From positions 3,412,501 to 3,476,500 of the forward strand of contig NZ_CP022655.2 of the NCBI RefSeq assembly GCF_002243345.2: a stretch of 64,000 nt of DNA, written 5' to 3'. The stretch is from Paenibacillus sp. RUD330. GTDB lineage: Bacteria; Bacillota; Bacilli; Paenibacillales; Paenibacillaceae. The notes beneath the pieces were generated by a model, which saw only the letters and a list, made by a program, of their open reading frames with translations, was not told the origin of the DNA and made no database searches. Of the stretch, positions 36,705-46,207 are shown piece by piece. Position 1 is the stretch's first letter; every line of letters begins with the position of its first letter. The translations under genes were made by a program, and so were the position numbers.

Positions 36705-38792
36705 TCAGGACCAGACCAGCTTGGAGAAATCAGCGTAGGCAGCCGCATCGCGGGCGATCTGCGACAGGAGCGCCAGGCGGTTGCGGCGGACGGCGGCGTC
36801 ATCGGCCATGACCATGACGCTGTCAAAGAACGCCGTAATCGGGCCGCGCAGCTCCGCCAGACGGGCCAGCGCTCCATGGGCGTCGCCGGCTTCCATGGAG
36901 GCGGCGAACCGGGCGTGAACGCCATTGGCATGCTCGAACAGGCTGCGCTCGGCTTCCGCCTCCAGCAAGGAAGCGTCGACGGCTGCGCCATCCTCCGCTT
37001 TGGCAGCAAGATTGGCGGTGCGAGTCAAGGCGTCCACGACGCTCTTGAACTCGTCCTTGTCCGGTCCGGTCGCCAGCGCGATCAGCGCTCCGGCGCGGCT
37101 GACGGCCATATTGAGATCGTCGAAGCCGGCAGCCAGCGCCGCATCGATCACATCGTAGCGGTTGCCTTGTTCCGTAAGCACGTTCTTGAGACGCAAGGCG
37201 AAGAAATCGTACAGCTCTTTACGTATTTCGTCCCCGCTCCGTTTCAAGCCCCGTTCGGCATGAATATCGAGGGCGAAGCTGAACAGCTCGCCGAGGCCGA
37301 TCGCCATCCGATGGCTCAGGACGATCTGGACGATGCCGGCTGCCTGGCGGCGCAGGGCGTAAGGATCCTGGGATCCTGTCGGAATGATTCCGATCGAGAA
37401 GCAGCCGACGATCGTGTCGATCTTGTCCGCCAGGCTGACGATCGCTCCCGCCAGGGAAGCCGGAGCCAGGTCGCCGGAGAAGCGAGGCTGGTAATGCTCG
37501 TTGACAGCCCGGGCCACTTCTTCGCGCTCGCCGGCTTTGCGGGCGTAGTCTTCGCCCATGATGCCCTGCAGCTCGGGGAATTCATACACCATCTGCGTCA
37601 CGAGGTCGAACTTGCAGATCTCGGCCGCGCGGACGGCATCGCCGGCGGCCTGCGGATCCGCCTTCAGAGCTTTCGCGATGCTTCCGGACAGCTTGACGAT
37701 CCGGCGGACCTTGTCCGCCACCGTGCCGAGCTCCTCGTGATAGACGACATTCTCGAGCTTGGCGAGAGCTTCGGCGATCGGAAGCTTCTGGTCTTCGTCA
37801 TAGAAGAACTTCGCGTCGGACAAGCGGGCGCGCAGCACCTTCTCGTTGCCTTTGGCGACATTCACGAGCGAGACGGAATCCCCGTTGCGCACCGTCACGA
37901 AGTAGGGCAGCAGCTTGCCGCTGCCGTCGAGCACCGGGAAGTAGCGCTGATGCTCCCTCATTGAAGTGATGAGCACCTCCTGCGGAATTTCCAGGAAGGC
38001 GGAGTCGAACGTTCCGAACAGCACGGTCGGCGTTTCGACGAGGAACAGCACTTCCTCCAGCAGATCGTCCTTGATGGAGATCGTCCAGCCCTTTTCCGCG
38101 GCAAGCGCCTCGATCTGCTCCACGATCAGCTTCTCGCGCTCCGCGATATCGGCGATGACGTGCTGGGAGCGGAGAGCTTCGACATAGCGGGATGGCTCCT
38201 CCACTGCCGTCTCGCCTCCGAGGAAGCGATGTCCGCGGGTCACGTTGCCGCTGCGGACGCCGGCGATTTCCAGCGGGATGACAGCGGTTCCCAGCAGCGC
38301 GACCAGCCATTTGATCGGACGCACGAACTTAAGGTCGTAGCTGCCCCAGCGCATGTTCTTGGGGAAGGTCATCGCGGCCAGAATGCCGGCCAGGCCTTCC
38401 GGAAGCACCGAAGCCGTGTCGGTGCCGATGCTGCTTTTGCTGGCATAGACGTACTCCACTCCGGCAAGCTCCTTGAAGAACAGAGCCTCGGGCTCCACGC
38501 CCTGGCTGCGGGCGAAGCCGACGGCAGCCTTGCTCCAGTTCCCCTCGGCATCCTGGGCGATTTTGCGAGATGGCCCTTTCACGTCCTCATGCACGTCGGC
38601 CTGCTTTTCCTCCACGCCTTCCACAAGTACGGCGAGACGCCGCGGAGTCGCGTAGGCGCGGATGTCTCCATGGCCGATTCGGGAATCATCCAGCCATTTG
38701 GCCGTCCGGTCCTTCAGCTGGTTCACGGCCGCGCGCACGAAGCGGGCAGGCACTTCCTCAAGTCCGATCTCGAACAGCAGATCCTTAGCCAT
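36705..38792 (-). CDS. glyS: Glycine-tRNA ligase beta subunit
   Basis: 695-residue beta subunit of the tetrameric glycyl-tRNA synthetase; it binds tRNA(Gly) and contains the HD-like and anticodon-binding domains. Seen: the start [79 protein letters not shown] (in variant form), [16 protein letters not shown] and [15 protein letters not shown], all conserved in GlyS. It overlaps glyQ by 8 bp, which couples translation of the two subunits. Confidence 0.97.
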   Translation of the reverse strand: MAKDLLFEIGLEEVPARFVRAAVNQLKDRTAKWLDDSRIGHGDIRAYATPRRLAVLVEGVEEKQADVHEDVKGPSRKIAQDAEGNWSKAAVGFARSQGVEPEALFFKELAGVEYVYASKSSIGTDTASVLPEGLAGILAAMTFPKNMRWGSYDLKFVRPIKWLVALLGTAVIPLEIAGVRSGNVTRGHRFLGGETAVEEPSRYVEALRSQHVIADIAEREKLIVEQIEALAAEKGWTISIKDDLLEEVLFLVETPTVLFGTFDSAFLEIPQEVLITSMREHQRYFPVLDGSGKLLPYFVTVRNGDSVSLVNVAKGNEKVLRARLSDAKFFYDEDQKLPIAEALAKLENVVYHEELGTVADKVRRIVKLSGSIAKALKADPQAAGDAVRAAEICKFDLVTQMVYEFPELQGIMGEDYARKAGEREEVARAVNEHYQPRFSGDLAPASLAGAIVSLADKIDTIVGCFSIGIIPTGSQDPYALRRQAAGIVQIVLSHRMAIGLGELFSFALDIHAERGLKRSGDEIRKELYDFFALRLKNVLTEQGNRYDVIDAALAAGFDDLNMAVSRAGALIALATGPDKDEFKSVVDALTRTANLAAKAEDGAAVDASLLEAEAERSLFEHANGVHARFAASMEAGDAHGALARLAELRGPITAFFDSVMVMADDAAVRRNRLALLSQIARDAAAYADFSKLVWS

Positions 38793-39675
38793 TCTGCTCA
38801 GCTCCTTTCTTCAGCAAAGGGAAGCCGAGGCGTTCCCGCTCCTCCAGGTAAGTGGCCGCGCAGGTGCGGGCGAGGTTGCGGACACGCGTAATATAGCCCG
38901 TCCGTTCCGTAACGCTGATCGCGCCTCTCGCATCCAGCAGATTGAACGCATGGGAGCATTTCAGCACATAATCGTAAGCCGGGAATACGAGGTTCTGCTC
39001 CATGGCGCGGCGGGCTTCGCCTTCGTACATGGAGAACAGCTGGAACAGCATCGCCGAATCGCTGACTTCGAACGTATATTTGGAATGCTCGTACTCAGGC
39101 TGCAGGAAAACGTCGCCATAGGAGACTCCTTCCACCCATTCGAGGTCGAAAACATTTTCCTTCTCCTGGATATAGGACGCCAGACGTTCAAGCCCGTACG
39201 TGATCTCGCCGGATACAGGGCTTGTCTCGATGCCGCCGACCTGCTGGAAATAGGTGAACTGCGTAATCTCCATGCCGTTCAGCCATACTTCCCAGCCAAG
39301 GCCCGCGCAGCCGAGAGACGGATTCTCCCAGTTGTCCTCGACAAAGCGGATGTCATGATGCAACGGGTCGATGCCCAGACGCTTGAGGCTCTCCAGATAA
39401 AGCTCCTGGATGTTGTCCGGCGACGGCTTGAGAATGACCTGGAACTGATGATGCTGATACAGCCGATTCGGATTTTCGCCGTAACGGCCGTCAGCAGGAC
39501 GCCGGGAAGGCTCGACGTAGGCTACATTCCACGGCTCCGGGCCGATGGAGCGCAGGAATGTCATCGGATTCATCGTTCCGGCGCCCTTTTCCACATCGTA
39601 TGGCTGGACCAGAATGCAGTTCTGTTCCGCCCAGAATTGCTGCAGCGTCAGAATCATGCCTTGAAAATTCATCAT
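38785..39675 (-). CDS. glyQ: Glycine-tRNA ligase alpha subunit
   Basis: Catalytic class II subunit that activates glycine. 296 residues with [59 protein letters not shown] and [21 protein letters not shown], the canonical motifs. The frame opens at GTG 39681, but GAAGGAG is spaced for ATG 39675, which I use. First gene of the glyQS operon; expression is controlled by a glycine T-box in the leader. Confidence 0.97.
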   Translation of the reverse strand: MMNFQGMILTLQQFWAEQNCILVQPYDVEKGAGTMNPMTFLRSIGPEPWNVAYVEPSRRPADGRYGENPNRLYQHHQFQVILKPSPDNIQELYLESLKRLGIDPLHHDIRFVEDNWENPSLGCAGLGWEVWLNGMEITQFTYFQQVGGIETSPVSGEITYGLERLASYIQEKENVFDLEWVEGVSYGDVFLQPEYEHSKYTFEVSDSAMLFQLFSMYEGEARRAMEQNLVFPAYDYVLKCSHAFNLLDARGAISVTERTGYITRVRNLARTCAATYLEERERLGFPLLKKGAEQNG

Positions 39676-39762
39676 ATGCACTCTCCTTCAAGTGGGATGG
39701 AATCCCGGATCCATGGATCCGGGGATGCCGTCAGATGGAAGGGAGAGAGGCTGTATGCACGC

Positions 39763-39809
39763 AAAAAACCCTCGCCGCCTACGTCTGACGCACAGACGTA
39801 GGGACGAGA
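39763..39809 (-). terminator. Conditional terminator of the glyQS T-box
   Basis: 10-bp core stem around 39778-39802 (CCTACGTCTG and complement) extended by a GGCGAGG/ACGAG base, then TTTTTT on the minus strand. Confidence 0.88.
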
Positions 39810-39998
39810 GTCTGCTCCCGCGGTTCCACCCTACTTGGCCTCTTCCGGCTGGCCGCCGTCCGAATGCCCTCTTTCCTGAACAACACGCACTCCGGAGCGC
39901 CTGTCATCTGCATCGTCCGGCCGGGCTTGCACTGCCCCCGGCTCGCTGATCGGATCTGCCGCAGACTACCTTCTCCATCATAGTCCGTTATACATATT
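39763..39998 (-). promoter_or_regulatory. Glycine T-box riboswitch in the glyQS leader
   Basis: The minus strand carries the T-box sequence AGGGTGGAACCGCG at 39832-39819, followed by a terminator (stem CCTACGTCTG / CAGACGTAGG plus flanking pairs, T-run at 39768-39763). Upstream is a structured stem I region; a GGC triplet at 39901-39899 is my tentative specifier codon for tRNA(Gly). Uncharged tRNA would stabilise the antiterminator and allow glyQS transcription. This element accounts for most of the 400-bp gap between glyQ and the next gene. Confidence 0.93.
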
Positions 39999-40003
39999 GA
40001 CTC

Positions 40004-40032
40004 ATTGTATTATTCAGGGACGGGTTTGTCAA
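40004..40032 (-). promoter_or_regulatory. SigA promoter of glyQS
   Basis: On the minus strand TTGACA (40032-40027), exactly 17-bp spacer, TACAAT (40009-40004). Transcription would start near 39998 and read through the T-box leader. Confidence 0.9.
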
Positions 40033-40076
40033 CTCCCGGGTTCAGCCTCGTGATGGAATTCATGCTCCCGACACGT

Positions 40077-40235
40077 TCAGGACTGCCTGTCTGCCGGAGC
40101 AGGCTTGCTGCTGCCTTCCGCTTGAGGATCTATGTTCTGCCCCTGCTCGATTTTGCGTGTCTGCTCCGGAGAATTGTTCTCCGGGTTTTGCTTGTCCCGC
40201 TCATCGGGATTTCCTGCGTTGATTTGGTCCGCCAT
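40077..40235 (-). CDS. Small hydrophilic hypothetical protein (52 residues)
   Basis: Starts at ATG 40235 after AAAGGAGAG (about 9 nt) and ends at 40077. The product is rich in Asn, Pro, Gln and charged residues (MADQINAGNPDERDKQNPEN...), with no hydrophobic segment, so probably disordered. Codon use resembles the neighbours and the ribosome site is good. A longer frame opens at 40283 but without a site. It lies between recO and the glyQS promoter. I do not recognise it; small acid-soluble or coat-associated proteins can look like this. Confidence 0.5.
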   Translation of the reverse strand: MADQINAGNPDERDKQNPENNSPEQTRKIEQGQNIDPQAEGSSKPAPADRQS

Positions 40236-40403
40236 GCCGGCCACTCTCCTTTGAACGTCGTTGGTCCCGTATCCGGCCATCAACGGCCTCGGGTAAAGAT
40301 GCTTACCCTATCGGGAAAAGGTTCAAGCAGCATGGATGGAGGGCGGGAAAGAGCCAATCACCGTTTTGCGGCAAGCCGCGCGGGAACGATCCTCAATCCT
40401 CGA

Positions 40404-41267
40404 TCAGGCGTCCTCCGGGTCAACCGCTTCCTCGGGGCCGGACGGCGCCGCCTCCGAGAGATTATCCTCGGCAGATTCGGGCGCAGGCATCCTCCGGCGC
40501 GGAACGGCCGGCGCCGACGGATCCGGAGCGAACCGCTCCAGCGAATCCAGGAAGGAACGCGATTTCAGCCGAAGATCGAGATGAGTGTCCATCAGAACGC
40601 GCAGCGCCGTCTTCAGCTGCTTGCTCGTTTCGGGACGAACCTGGATATTGCCGAGCCTGCGCATGTCGAGAGCCGACAATACCCGGAGCAGCCGCAGCGT
40701 CCCTTCCTCGAGCGGAATCGCGCGCGGATCCCTGCCGTGGCAGCGGCGGCAGAGAATTCCGCCTCCATCCGCGCTCAGCCGGAAAGGGCCTTGATCCGAG
40801 CCGCAATGGATGCACTCGAACAGCTGCGGGCCGTATCCGGCCGCTTCGAGAATCTTCATTTCAAAAAGATGGATGACGACCGCAGGATCCTTCCCCTCCC
40901 GAAGACCGTCGTAACAGGCCTTGAGCTGATGGAACAGATAGGCTCCCGCCTCTTCGTCCTGGAAGGCCCTGTCGCACAGCTCAGCCGCATAGGCGGCATA
41001 AGCCGACAAATCCAGATCCTCGCGAAGCCGATGGTTCGATTCCATGATTTCCCCGGCGTTCAGCGTACCCAGTCCTGCATTGCGGAAAAAAACGAATTCC
41101 CCATATGTAAACGGCTGAACAAGCGACGTATGCCGGCTTCTGACCTTCTTCGCTCCCCGCGCCATGACTCCGACCTTGCCGACCGTATCCGTGAGCAGCG
41201 TCACGATCTTGTTGCCTTCCCCGTAATCCGTGCTGCGGATCACAATCCCTTCGACTCGGTACAGCAT
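40404..41267 (-). CDS. recO: DNA repair protein RecO
   Basis: Recombination mediator that loads RecA with RecF and RecR and anneals single strands. 287 residues: N-terminal OB fold (MLYRVEGIVIRSTDYGEGNKIVTLLT), helical middle, and a zinc motif C-x2-C ... C-x2-C (CIHCGSDQGPF...ILCRRCHG). The last 45 residues are rich in Pro, Ala and Glu and look disordered; that tail is longer than usual. ATG 41267 is preferred to the ATG three codons earlier because of AAAGGGG spacing. Downstream of yqzL and era, as in Bacillus. Confidence 0.94.
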   Translation of the reverse strand: MLYRVEGIVIRSTDYGEGNKIVTLLTDTVGKVGVMARGAKKVRSRHTSLVQPFTYGEFVFFRNAGLGTLNAGEIMESNHRLREDLDLSAYAAYAAELCDRAFQDEEAGAYLFHQLKACYDGLREGKDPAVVIHLFEMKILEAAGYGPQLFECIHCGSDQGPFRLSADGGGILCRRCHGRDPRAIPLEEGTLRLLRVLSALDMRRLGNIQVRPETSKQLKTALRVLMDTHLDLRLKSRSFLDSLERFAPDPSAPAVPRRRMPAPESAEDNLSEAAPSGPEEAVDPEDA

Positions 41268-41318
41268 GGACACCATCCCCTTTCGCCATCGGAGGGAATC
41301 CTCGGACTCTCCGCATGC

Positions 41319-41347
41319 AAAAGGTCCGGAGCGCTCGCTCCGGACCT
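41319..41347 (-). terminator. Terminator between yqzL and recO
   Basis: 10-bp perfect stem AGGTCCGGAG / CTCCGGACCT, then TTTTGC on the minus strand. The short T-run may let some transcription continue into recO. Confidence 0.7.
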
Positions 41348-41363
41348 GCTATGCTGCCAGGAG

Positions 41364-41531
41364 TCAAAAGTAGGCCGCCTGCTCCGCCTCTCCCGTTTCT
41401 TCGGCAGCTTCCGCCGCGGCGGCCATGCCGGCTGTGCCGGATGCCTCGCGAAGCTGATCCACTTCCTTGTAAAGCAGAAATGACTCCACATCACCGGTCC
41501 GCGTAAAATAGGTCCACGAAAAATCCCGCAT
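41364..41531 (-). CDS. yqzL: YqzL family small protein
   Basis: 55 residues starting MRDFSWTYFTRTGDVESFLLYKE, which matches the small YqzL family found between era and recO in Bacillales (pattern M-DFxWxxFxxTGxxxxYLLxKE). The C-terminal half is an Ala/Glu-rich extension. Function unknown. It starts at ATG (41529-41531) after AAAGGGTG. Its location between era and recO is exactly the conserved one, which supports the call strongly. Confidence 0.88.
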   Translation of the reverse strand: MRDFSWTYFTRTGDVESFLLYKEVDQLREASGTAGMAAAAEAAEETGEAEQAAYF

Positions 41532-41639
41532 GAAGCAACACCCTTTCGCCTCTCGAAGTGGAAAACGCCCCCGCAGGCGTCGTCCTCCTTAGAATGCGAT
41601 AAAGGAGCGTCGGCTATGCTGACAATTCCATGCAGGAAA

Positions 41640-42581
41640 TCATTCGCTGCGATAGCCGAGGTCCTTGAGCACGCGGTCCTGGTTGCGCCAGTCCTTCTTG
41701 ACCTTGACCCACAGCTCCAGGAATACCTTGGAGCCGAGCAGCGCCTCGATATCCCGGCGCGCGCGCTTGCCGACTTCCTTGAGCATCGCGCCTTGCTTGC
41801 CGATGATGATGCCTTTCTGCGAATCCCGCTCGACGAAGATGACGGCTCCAATCTGAACGACGCCGTTTTCCTGGACTTTCATGTCCTCGATCGTGACGGC
41901 GATGGAATGCGGCACTTCTTCGCGCGTCATCTGGAGAATCTTCTCGCGCACCATTTCGGCGCAGACGAACTGCTCCGGGTGGTCGGTAACCTGATCGGCG
42001 GGATAATATTGCGGTCCCTCCGGCAAGTAGCGCTCGAGCTGCTCCAGGAGCCGGTCGACGTTGCTGCCCTGAAGGGCGGAGATCGGAACGATCTCGGCAA
42101 AATCGTACAGATCCTTGTACTGGACGATCGTTTCGAGCAGCTTCTCCGGCTCGACCTTGTCGATCTTGTTCAGGATCAGGAATACCGGCGTTTTGACCGA
42201 TTTCAGCCGTTCGATGATGAAACGGTCGCCGCCGCCGATTCCTTCGGACACGTCGATCAGGAACAGGACCGCCTCGACCTCGGACAGCGCCCCCTCGGCT
42301 GCCTTGATCATATAGTCGCCAAGCTTGGATTGCGGCTTATGGATGCCTGGAGTGTCCAGGAATACGATCTGGGAGCCTTCGCGAGTCAGCACGCCATGGA
42401 TCTTGTTGCGCGTCGTCTGAGGCTTGTCCGACATGATCGCGATCTTTTGTCCGATCATATGGTTCATGAGAGTCGATTTGCCGACATTCGGGCGGCCTAC
42501 GATCGCGACGAATCCCGAGCGGAACCCTTTGTTTCCCTTGCCCGTGTTATCGGGACCTTTTCCTGCTGTTCCACCTGCCAT
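41640..42581 (-). CDS. era: GTPase Era
   Basis: Ribosome-assembly GTPase that binds the 3' end of 16S rRNA. 313 residues: G1 GRPNVGKST, the switch [13 protein letters not shown]3 DTPGIHKP, G4 LNKIDK, then a C-terminal KH domain ([13 protein letters not shown]...[38 protein letters not shown]). The open frame extends 66 nt upstream into cdd, but AAGGAGGAC stands before ATG 42581, right after the cdd stop, so I use it. The short Gly/Lys-rich leader ([16 protein letters not shown]) is lineage-specific. Operon ybeY-dgkA-cdd-era. Confidence 0.97.
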   Translation of the reverse strand: MAGGTAGKGPDNTGKGNKGFRSGFVAIVGRPNVGKSTLMNHMIGQKIAIMSDKPQTTRNKIHGVLTREGSQIVFLDTPGIHKPQSKLGDYMIKAAEGALSEVEAVLFLIDVSEGIGGGDRFIIERLKSVKTPVFLILNKIDKVEPEKLLETIVQYKDLYDFAEIVPISALQGSNVDRLLEQLERYLPEGPQYYPADQVTDHPEQFVCAEMVREKILQMTREEVPHSIAVTIEDMKVQENGVVQIGAVIFVERDSQKGIIIGKQGAMLKEVGKRARRDIEALLGSKVFLELWVKVKKDWRNQDRVLKDLGYRSE

Positions 42582-42582
42582 C

Positions 42583-43026
42583 TTAGTTGTCCTCCTTCTT
42601 GTTCCGGCTCTCCTCCAGGGAGAAGGCGCCGGGCAGAAGCTCGGCAACCGTCATGACGCTTCTGGAGCCGGACAGATTGGTCATGATGACCGGCATGTCC
42701 GGAGCGCACAGCTCCGACAGCACTTGGCGGCATACGCCGCATGGCGAGATCGGTCCCGGCGTATCGCCGATGACAAGAATCGCCTTGAAGCTTTTCGGCG
42801 CGCAGCCGTCGGCGACGGCGCGGAACAATGCGGTGCGCTCCGCGCAGTTGCCGGGGCTGTAGGCGCCATTTTCAATGTTGCAGCCAAGATGGATGCGGCC
42901 CTGCTCGTCGAGCAAGGCGGCTCCGACCTGAAAATGGGAATAAGGTACATATGCCCTGCTCATCGCTTCGCGCGCCGATTCGTACAGCTGCTCACTCAAT
43001 TGCTCAATTACCGGATCTGCCTTCAT
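42583..43026 (-). CDS. cdd: Cytidine deaminase
   Basis: Zinc enzyme of pyrimidine salvage that turns cytidine or deoxycytidine into uridine. 147 residues of the small homotetrameric type, with the active-site motif CAER (Cys61, Glu63) and the second zinc motif PCGVC (Cys96, Cys99), plus [13 protein letters not shown] and [13 protein letters not shown]. The C-terminus ([10 protein letters not shown]) is charged. Its end touches the era start, an arrangement conserved in Bacillus. Confidence 0.96.
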   Translation of the reverse strand: MKADPVIEQLSEQLYESAREAMSRAYVPYSHFQVGAALLDEQGRIHLGCNIENGAYSPGNCAERTALFRAVADGCAPKSFKAILVIGDTPGPISPCGVCRQVLSELCAPDMPVIMTNLSGSRSVMTVAELLPGAFSLEESRNKKEDN

Positions 43027-43071
43027 CTAGCTTCCTAGTCTCCTTGTTGGGGAATATAACCCCGGTTCTTC

Positions 43072-43437
43072 TTATGTCGCGAGCAGCCGCCACAGCGGCG
43101 GCCCCATGATGATGATGCCTGCGGCCGCTGCCGCTGCCGCGCAGACCAGCACCGCGCCGGATGCCGTATCCTTCGCCAGCTTGGCCAGCGGATGAAGCTC
43201 GCCTCCGCAAGCCAGATCGACCGCCCTCTCGATGGCGGTATTGACAAGCTCCGCCGCCAGCACGAGAGCGGATGCCAATAGCAGCAGCGCCCACTCCGTC
43301 CGCTTGAGGCCAAGGCATGAAGCCATGGCCATCGCCAGCACGAACAGGACGAGATGCGCTCTCATGTGACGTTCGGTGCGAACCGCATGGCCGATGCCCG
43401 ATCCCGCGAGCACCAGGCTGGCAAAAAAGCGTCTCAT
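43072..43437 (-). CDS. dgkA: Undecaprenol/diacylglycerol kinase (DgkA family)
   Basis: 121 residues, three membrane helices. The catalytic signature ELVNTAIERAVDLA (about 62-75) and the N-terminal RTERHMRAHLVLFVL amphipathic stretch are typical. In Gram-positive bacteria this family phosphorylates undecaprenol to recycle the cell-wall lipid carrier. It lies between ybeY (6 bp upstream) and cdd, as in B. subtilis. The last segment is a very Ala-rich helix. Confidence 0.93.
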   Translation of the reverse strand: MRRFFASLVLAGSGIGHAVRTERHMRAHLVLFVLAMAMASCLGLKRTEWALLLLASALVLAAELVNTAIERAVDLACGGELHPLAKLAKDTASGAVLVCAAAAAAAGIIIMGPPLWRLLAT

Positions 43438-43443
43438 GTCCTT

Positions 43444-43944
43444 CTACGCCCGGGGGAGGCCGGCCTTCTGCAGGACGGCTTCCTGCTTGGCCGTCATGAC
43501 CGCCTCCGCCTCTTCATCCTGATGGTCGTAGCCGATCAGGTGAAGGAAGCCGTGCACGAACAGGAAGCCGATTTCCCTCTCCAGGGAATGTCCGTATTCC
43601 TCCGCCTGGCTTTGGGCCGTCTCGACGGATATCACGATATCGCCCAGCGAGTCCGGGTAAGGCAGCGGCTCGCTCTCGTCCTCGACCTCGAACAGAATCT
43701 CCGGCTCGTCCTCCCCGTCCTCCTGCATGGCGAAGCTGAGAACGTCCGTCGGACGGTCGATGCCGCGGTATTCCTTGTTGAGCTCGTGAATGCGGGCGTC
43801 GTCCACGAATGTGACGACAACCTCGCCCTCCGTCATGCCTTCGGCTTCTCCTGCAAGCTGCAGCAGCTGCTCCAGCCTCTGTCCCCACTCGGCGGGGATG
43901 TCGAATGCTTCCTGCTCGCTGCTCCATTCCAATTTCAGACTCAT
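43444..43944 (-). CDS. ybeY: Endoribonuclease YbeY, 16S rRNA maturation factor
   Basis: Zinc-dependent enzyme needed for correct 3' processing of 16S rRNA and ribosome quality control. 166 residues with the H-x3-H-x5-H metal motif HGFLHLIGYDH and the preceding IGDIVIS-like strand (LGDIVISVETA), plus NKEYRGIDRPTDVLSFAM. Its ATG overlaps the TGA of the 7TM-HD gene (ATGA, 43941-43944), so translation is coupled. Normal length. Confidence 0.95.
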   Translation of the reverse strand: MSLKLEWSSEQEAFDIPAEWGQRLEQLLQLAGEAEGMTEGEVVVTFVDDARIHELNKEYRGIDRPTDVLSFAMQEDGEDEPEILFEVEDESEPLPYPDSLGDIVISVETAQSQAEEYGHSLEREIGFLFVHGFLHLIGYDHQDEEAEAVMTAKQEAVLQKAGLPRA

Positions 43945-46190
43945 GCCAGCTTCTCCTTTGGTTTCACGTCTTCCGGATATTCAATCCGCGAATGGAAGAT
44001 GCCGATGACAGCTTCCTTGAGCGTCTGGGCGATCCGGTCCAGCTCCTTGAGCGTCAGGTCGCATTCATTGAACTGGTTGTCGTCCAGCCGGCTCTTGATG
44101 ATTTTGTGGATCATCGACTCGATGTTCTCCATCGTCGGGTTGCGCAGGCTCCGTACGGCGGCCTCCACGCAGTCGGCGATGCCGACGATCGCGGCTTCCT
44201 TGGACTGCGCCTTCGGCCCCGGATACCGGAAATCATCCTCCGTGAAGGCGATTTCCTTTCCTTCCGCCTCCGCTTCCTTGACCGCCTTGAAATAAAAGAA
44301 TTTCAACGACGTCGTGCCGTGATGCTGCTCCGCGATATCGCGGATCGGCTTCGGCATGTTGTGCGCCTTCAGCATCTCCACTCCGTCTCTGGCATGCGCC
44401 GTTATGATCGACTTGCTCAGCTTCGGATCGATGGAATCATGCGGATTGTCGATGTTCGTCTGATTCTCGATGAAATAGTTGGGCCGCTTGGTCTTGCCGA
44501 TGTCGTGATAGAACGACCCTACCCGGCACAAGAGCCCGTCTGCCCCGATCGCCTCCGCCGCAGCCTCCGACAGGTTGCCGACCATCACGCTGTGATGGTA
44601 CGTTCCCGGAGTTTCCGTCAGCAGCTTGCGGAGCAGCGGATGGTTCGGATTCGAGAGCTCCACGAGCTTCAGCGCGGACAGGATGCCGAACGTAAGCTCG
44701 AAGAACGGCATGAGCCCGATGACGAGCACGGCGGTGACAAGCCCGCTCCCGAAGGCGAAGCCGAGCGAATACAGAATGTCCTTCCGCTCGGGCAGATCGC
44801 CCAGCAGGAGGATCGCCAGCACCGAGACCGTGCCGAACAGGCTCGCCATGATGCCCGCCTTCAGAATCGTCGAGCGCTGGCTCGCGCGGTGAACGCTGAA
44901 GATCGCGCTGAACGAGACGACGCTGATGACGAAGCCGTACCGGAAGTCGAACAGCGTGTTCTGGTCGGCGTTGAAGATGACGCTCCCCATGATCGCGAAC
45001 AGGAACGAACTGACGATCGCCAGCTGCTTGTCGAGCAGCAGCGTGATGAGCATCGTGCCGACGGCCGCCGGGGCGATGTAAGCCGCGTAAGGCATCGAGG
45101 CCGACTGCGTAAGCCCCGCCGCCTGCATCAAGGCCAGATTGAGCAGATTGATCAGCCACAGCATGAATAGATGCATGTTGTTGTAGCGGGGCTTCACTCC
45201 GCTGATGCTGCCGGACTGCTGCAGGTAAACCATGATCATGAGCACGAACAGGACGCTCGCCAGCAGAAGTCCGAGCTGCGGCCAGTAGGTTCGCTGCCCG
45301 CCGAGCATGCCCGCTCCCGCGAGCATGTCGTACTTCTCCTTGCCCACGACCTCGCCTTTCTTGACGATGATGCCGCCTTCCTTGATCATGACGGGGGTCG
45401 TATTCTCTCTCGCGAGATTCCGGGCTTCCTCGGTCGCCGCGTTGTCCGGGAACTTGTTCGGCATGAGCGACATGCGGGCGAGCTCCTGCACGATCTCGCG
45501 GGTCGTCCGCTGCGTGAGCGAGCTGGCGTTCACGAGCTCGGCCACCTTGGCGCGCGCCGTCTCGGCTTCCCGGATCGGATCGGCCGACAGCTTGCGGACG
45601 ACGGTCACTCCGACCTGCCTCATCTCCGCGATCTGGGCCGAGGTCAGGCTCGGAAGCTTGTAGAACACTTCGGCAGGGACGGCGTAGCCTTGCGCCTTGG
45701 CGGCTTTGGCCATCTCCTCCAGCAGCGTATCGCTGATTCCCGGCTTCCCTTGGTTCAGGCGGCTGAACTCGTCCAAATATTCATTGTAATAACTCGGGAT
45801 CTCGCTGCGGTAGATGTCGATCTTGTTGCTTTCGGTGACGCCTTCGTCCTGATTCAGCAGCTCGATCCGGTTGAATACCCGGTTGAGAATGGAATCCGGC
45901 TTGAGCGGCAACGAGCTGGAGATCGGCTCGACCGACTCGGCGGCTTGCTCCTGCGCCCGTTTCGTGGCGATCTTGTCCTCCACGGTTTTGGAGGCGACAA
46001 TGTCGCGGTCGCTCGCTTGATCCAGGGTGATGTTGTATGTCTCCGGAACAAGATGCGGGGACAAGTTGAAGTAGAACAGCAGCACGAACAAAATGCAGAG
46101 CCCGGTTCGAATGACTGGGCTCTGCTTCCATTTATAGATCCATGAAGGCTGTTCAGCCGCACTCCGGCTGTCTTCCCTTTTCCGGTCCAT
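43941..46190 (-). CDS. pgpH: 7TM-HD family cyclic-di-AMP phosphodiesterase (PgpH/YqfF)
   Basis: 749 residues: one N-terminal membrane helix, a large extracellular 7TMR-HDED domain (about 55-300), seven membrane helices (about 300-500) and a cytoplasmic HD domain with HHSVMVGNLSEAAAEAIGADGLLCRVGSFYHDIGK and TAHARDGVEML. PgpH proteins hydrolyse c-di-AMP; the catalytic His-Asp pair is intact. It lies between phoH and ybeY as in other Bacillales. The signal sensed by the outer domain is unknown. Confidence 0.94.
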   Translation of the reverse strand: MDRKREDSRSAAEQPSWIYKWKQSPVIRTGLCILFVLLFYFNLSPHLVPETYNITLDQASDRDIVASKTVEDKIATKRAQEQAAESVEPISSSLPLKPDSILNRVFNRIELLNQDEGVTESNKIDIYRSEIPSYYNEYLDEFSRLNQGKPGISDTLLEEMAKAAKAQGYAVPAEVFYKLPSLTSAQIAEMRQVGVTVVRKLSADPIREAETARAKVAELVNASSLTQRTTREIVQELARMSLMPNKFPDNAATEEARNLARENTTPVMIKEGGIIVKKGEVVGKEKYDMLAGAGMLGGQRTYWPQLGLLLASVLFVLMIMVYLQQSGSISGVKPRYNNMHLFMLWLINLLNLALMQAAGLTQSASMPYAAYIAPAAVGTMLITLLLDKQLAIVSSFLFAIMGSVIFNADQNTLFDFRYGFVISVVSFSAIFSVHRASQRSTILKAGIMASLFGTVSVLAILLLGDLPERKDILYSLGFAFGSGLVTAVLVIGLMPFFELTFGILSALKLVELSNPNHPLLRKLLTETPGTYHHSVMVGNLSEAAAEAIGADGLLCRVGSFYHDIGKTKRPNYFIENQTNIDNPHDSIDPKLSKSIITAHARDGVEMLKAHNMPKPIRDIAEQHHGTTSLKFFYFKAVKEAEAEGKEIAFTEDDFRYPGPKAQSKEAAIVGIADCVEAAVRSLRNPTMENIESMIHKIIKSRLDDNQFNECDLTLKELDRIAQTLKEAVIGIFHSRIEYPEDVKPKEKLA

Positions 46191-46207
46191 GCCGCCAACA
46201 GTCCTCT

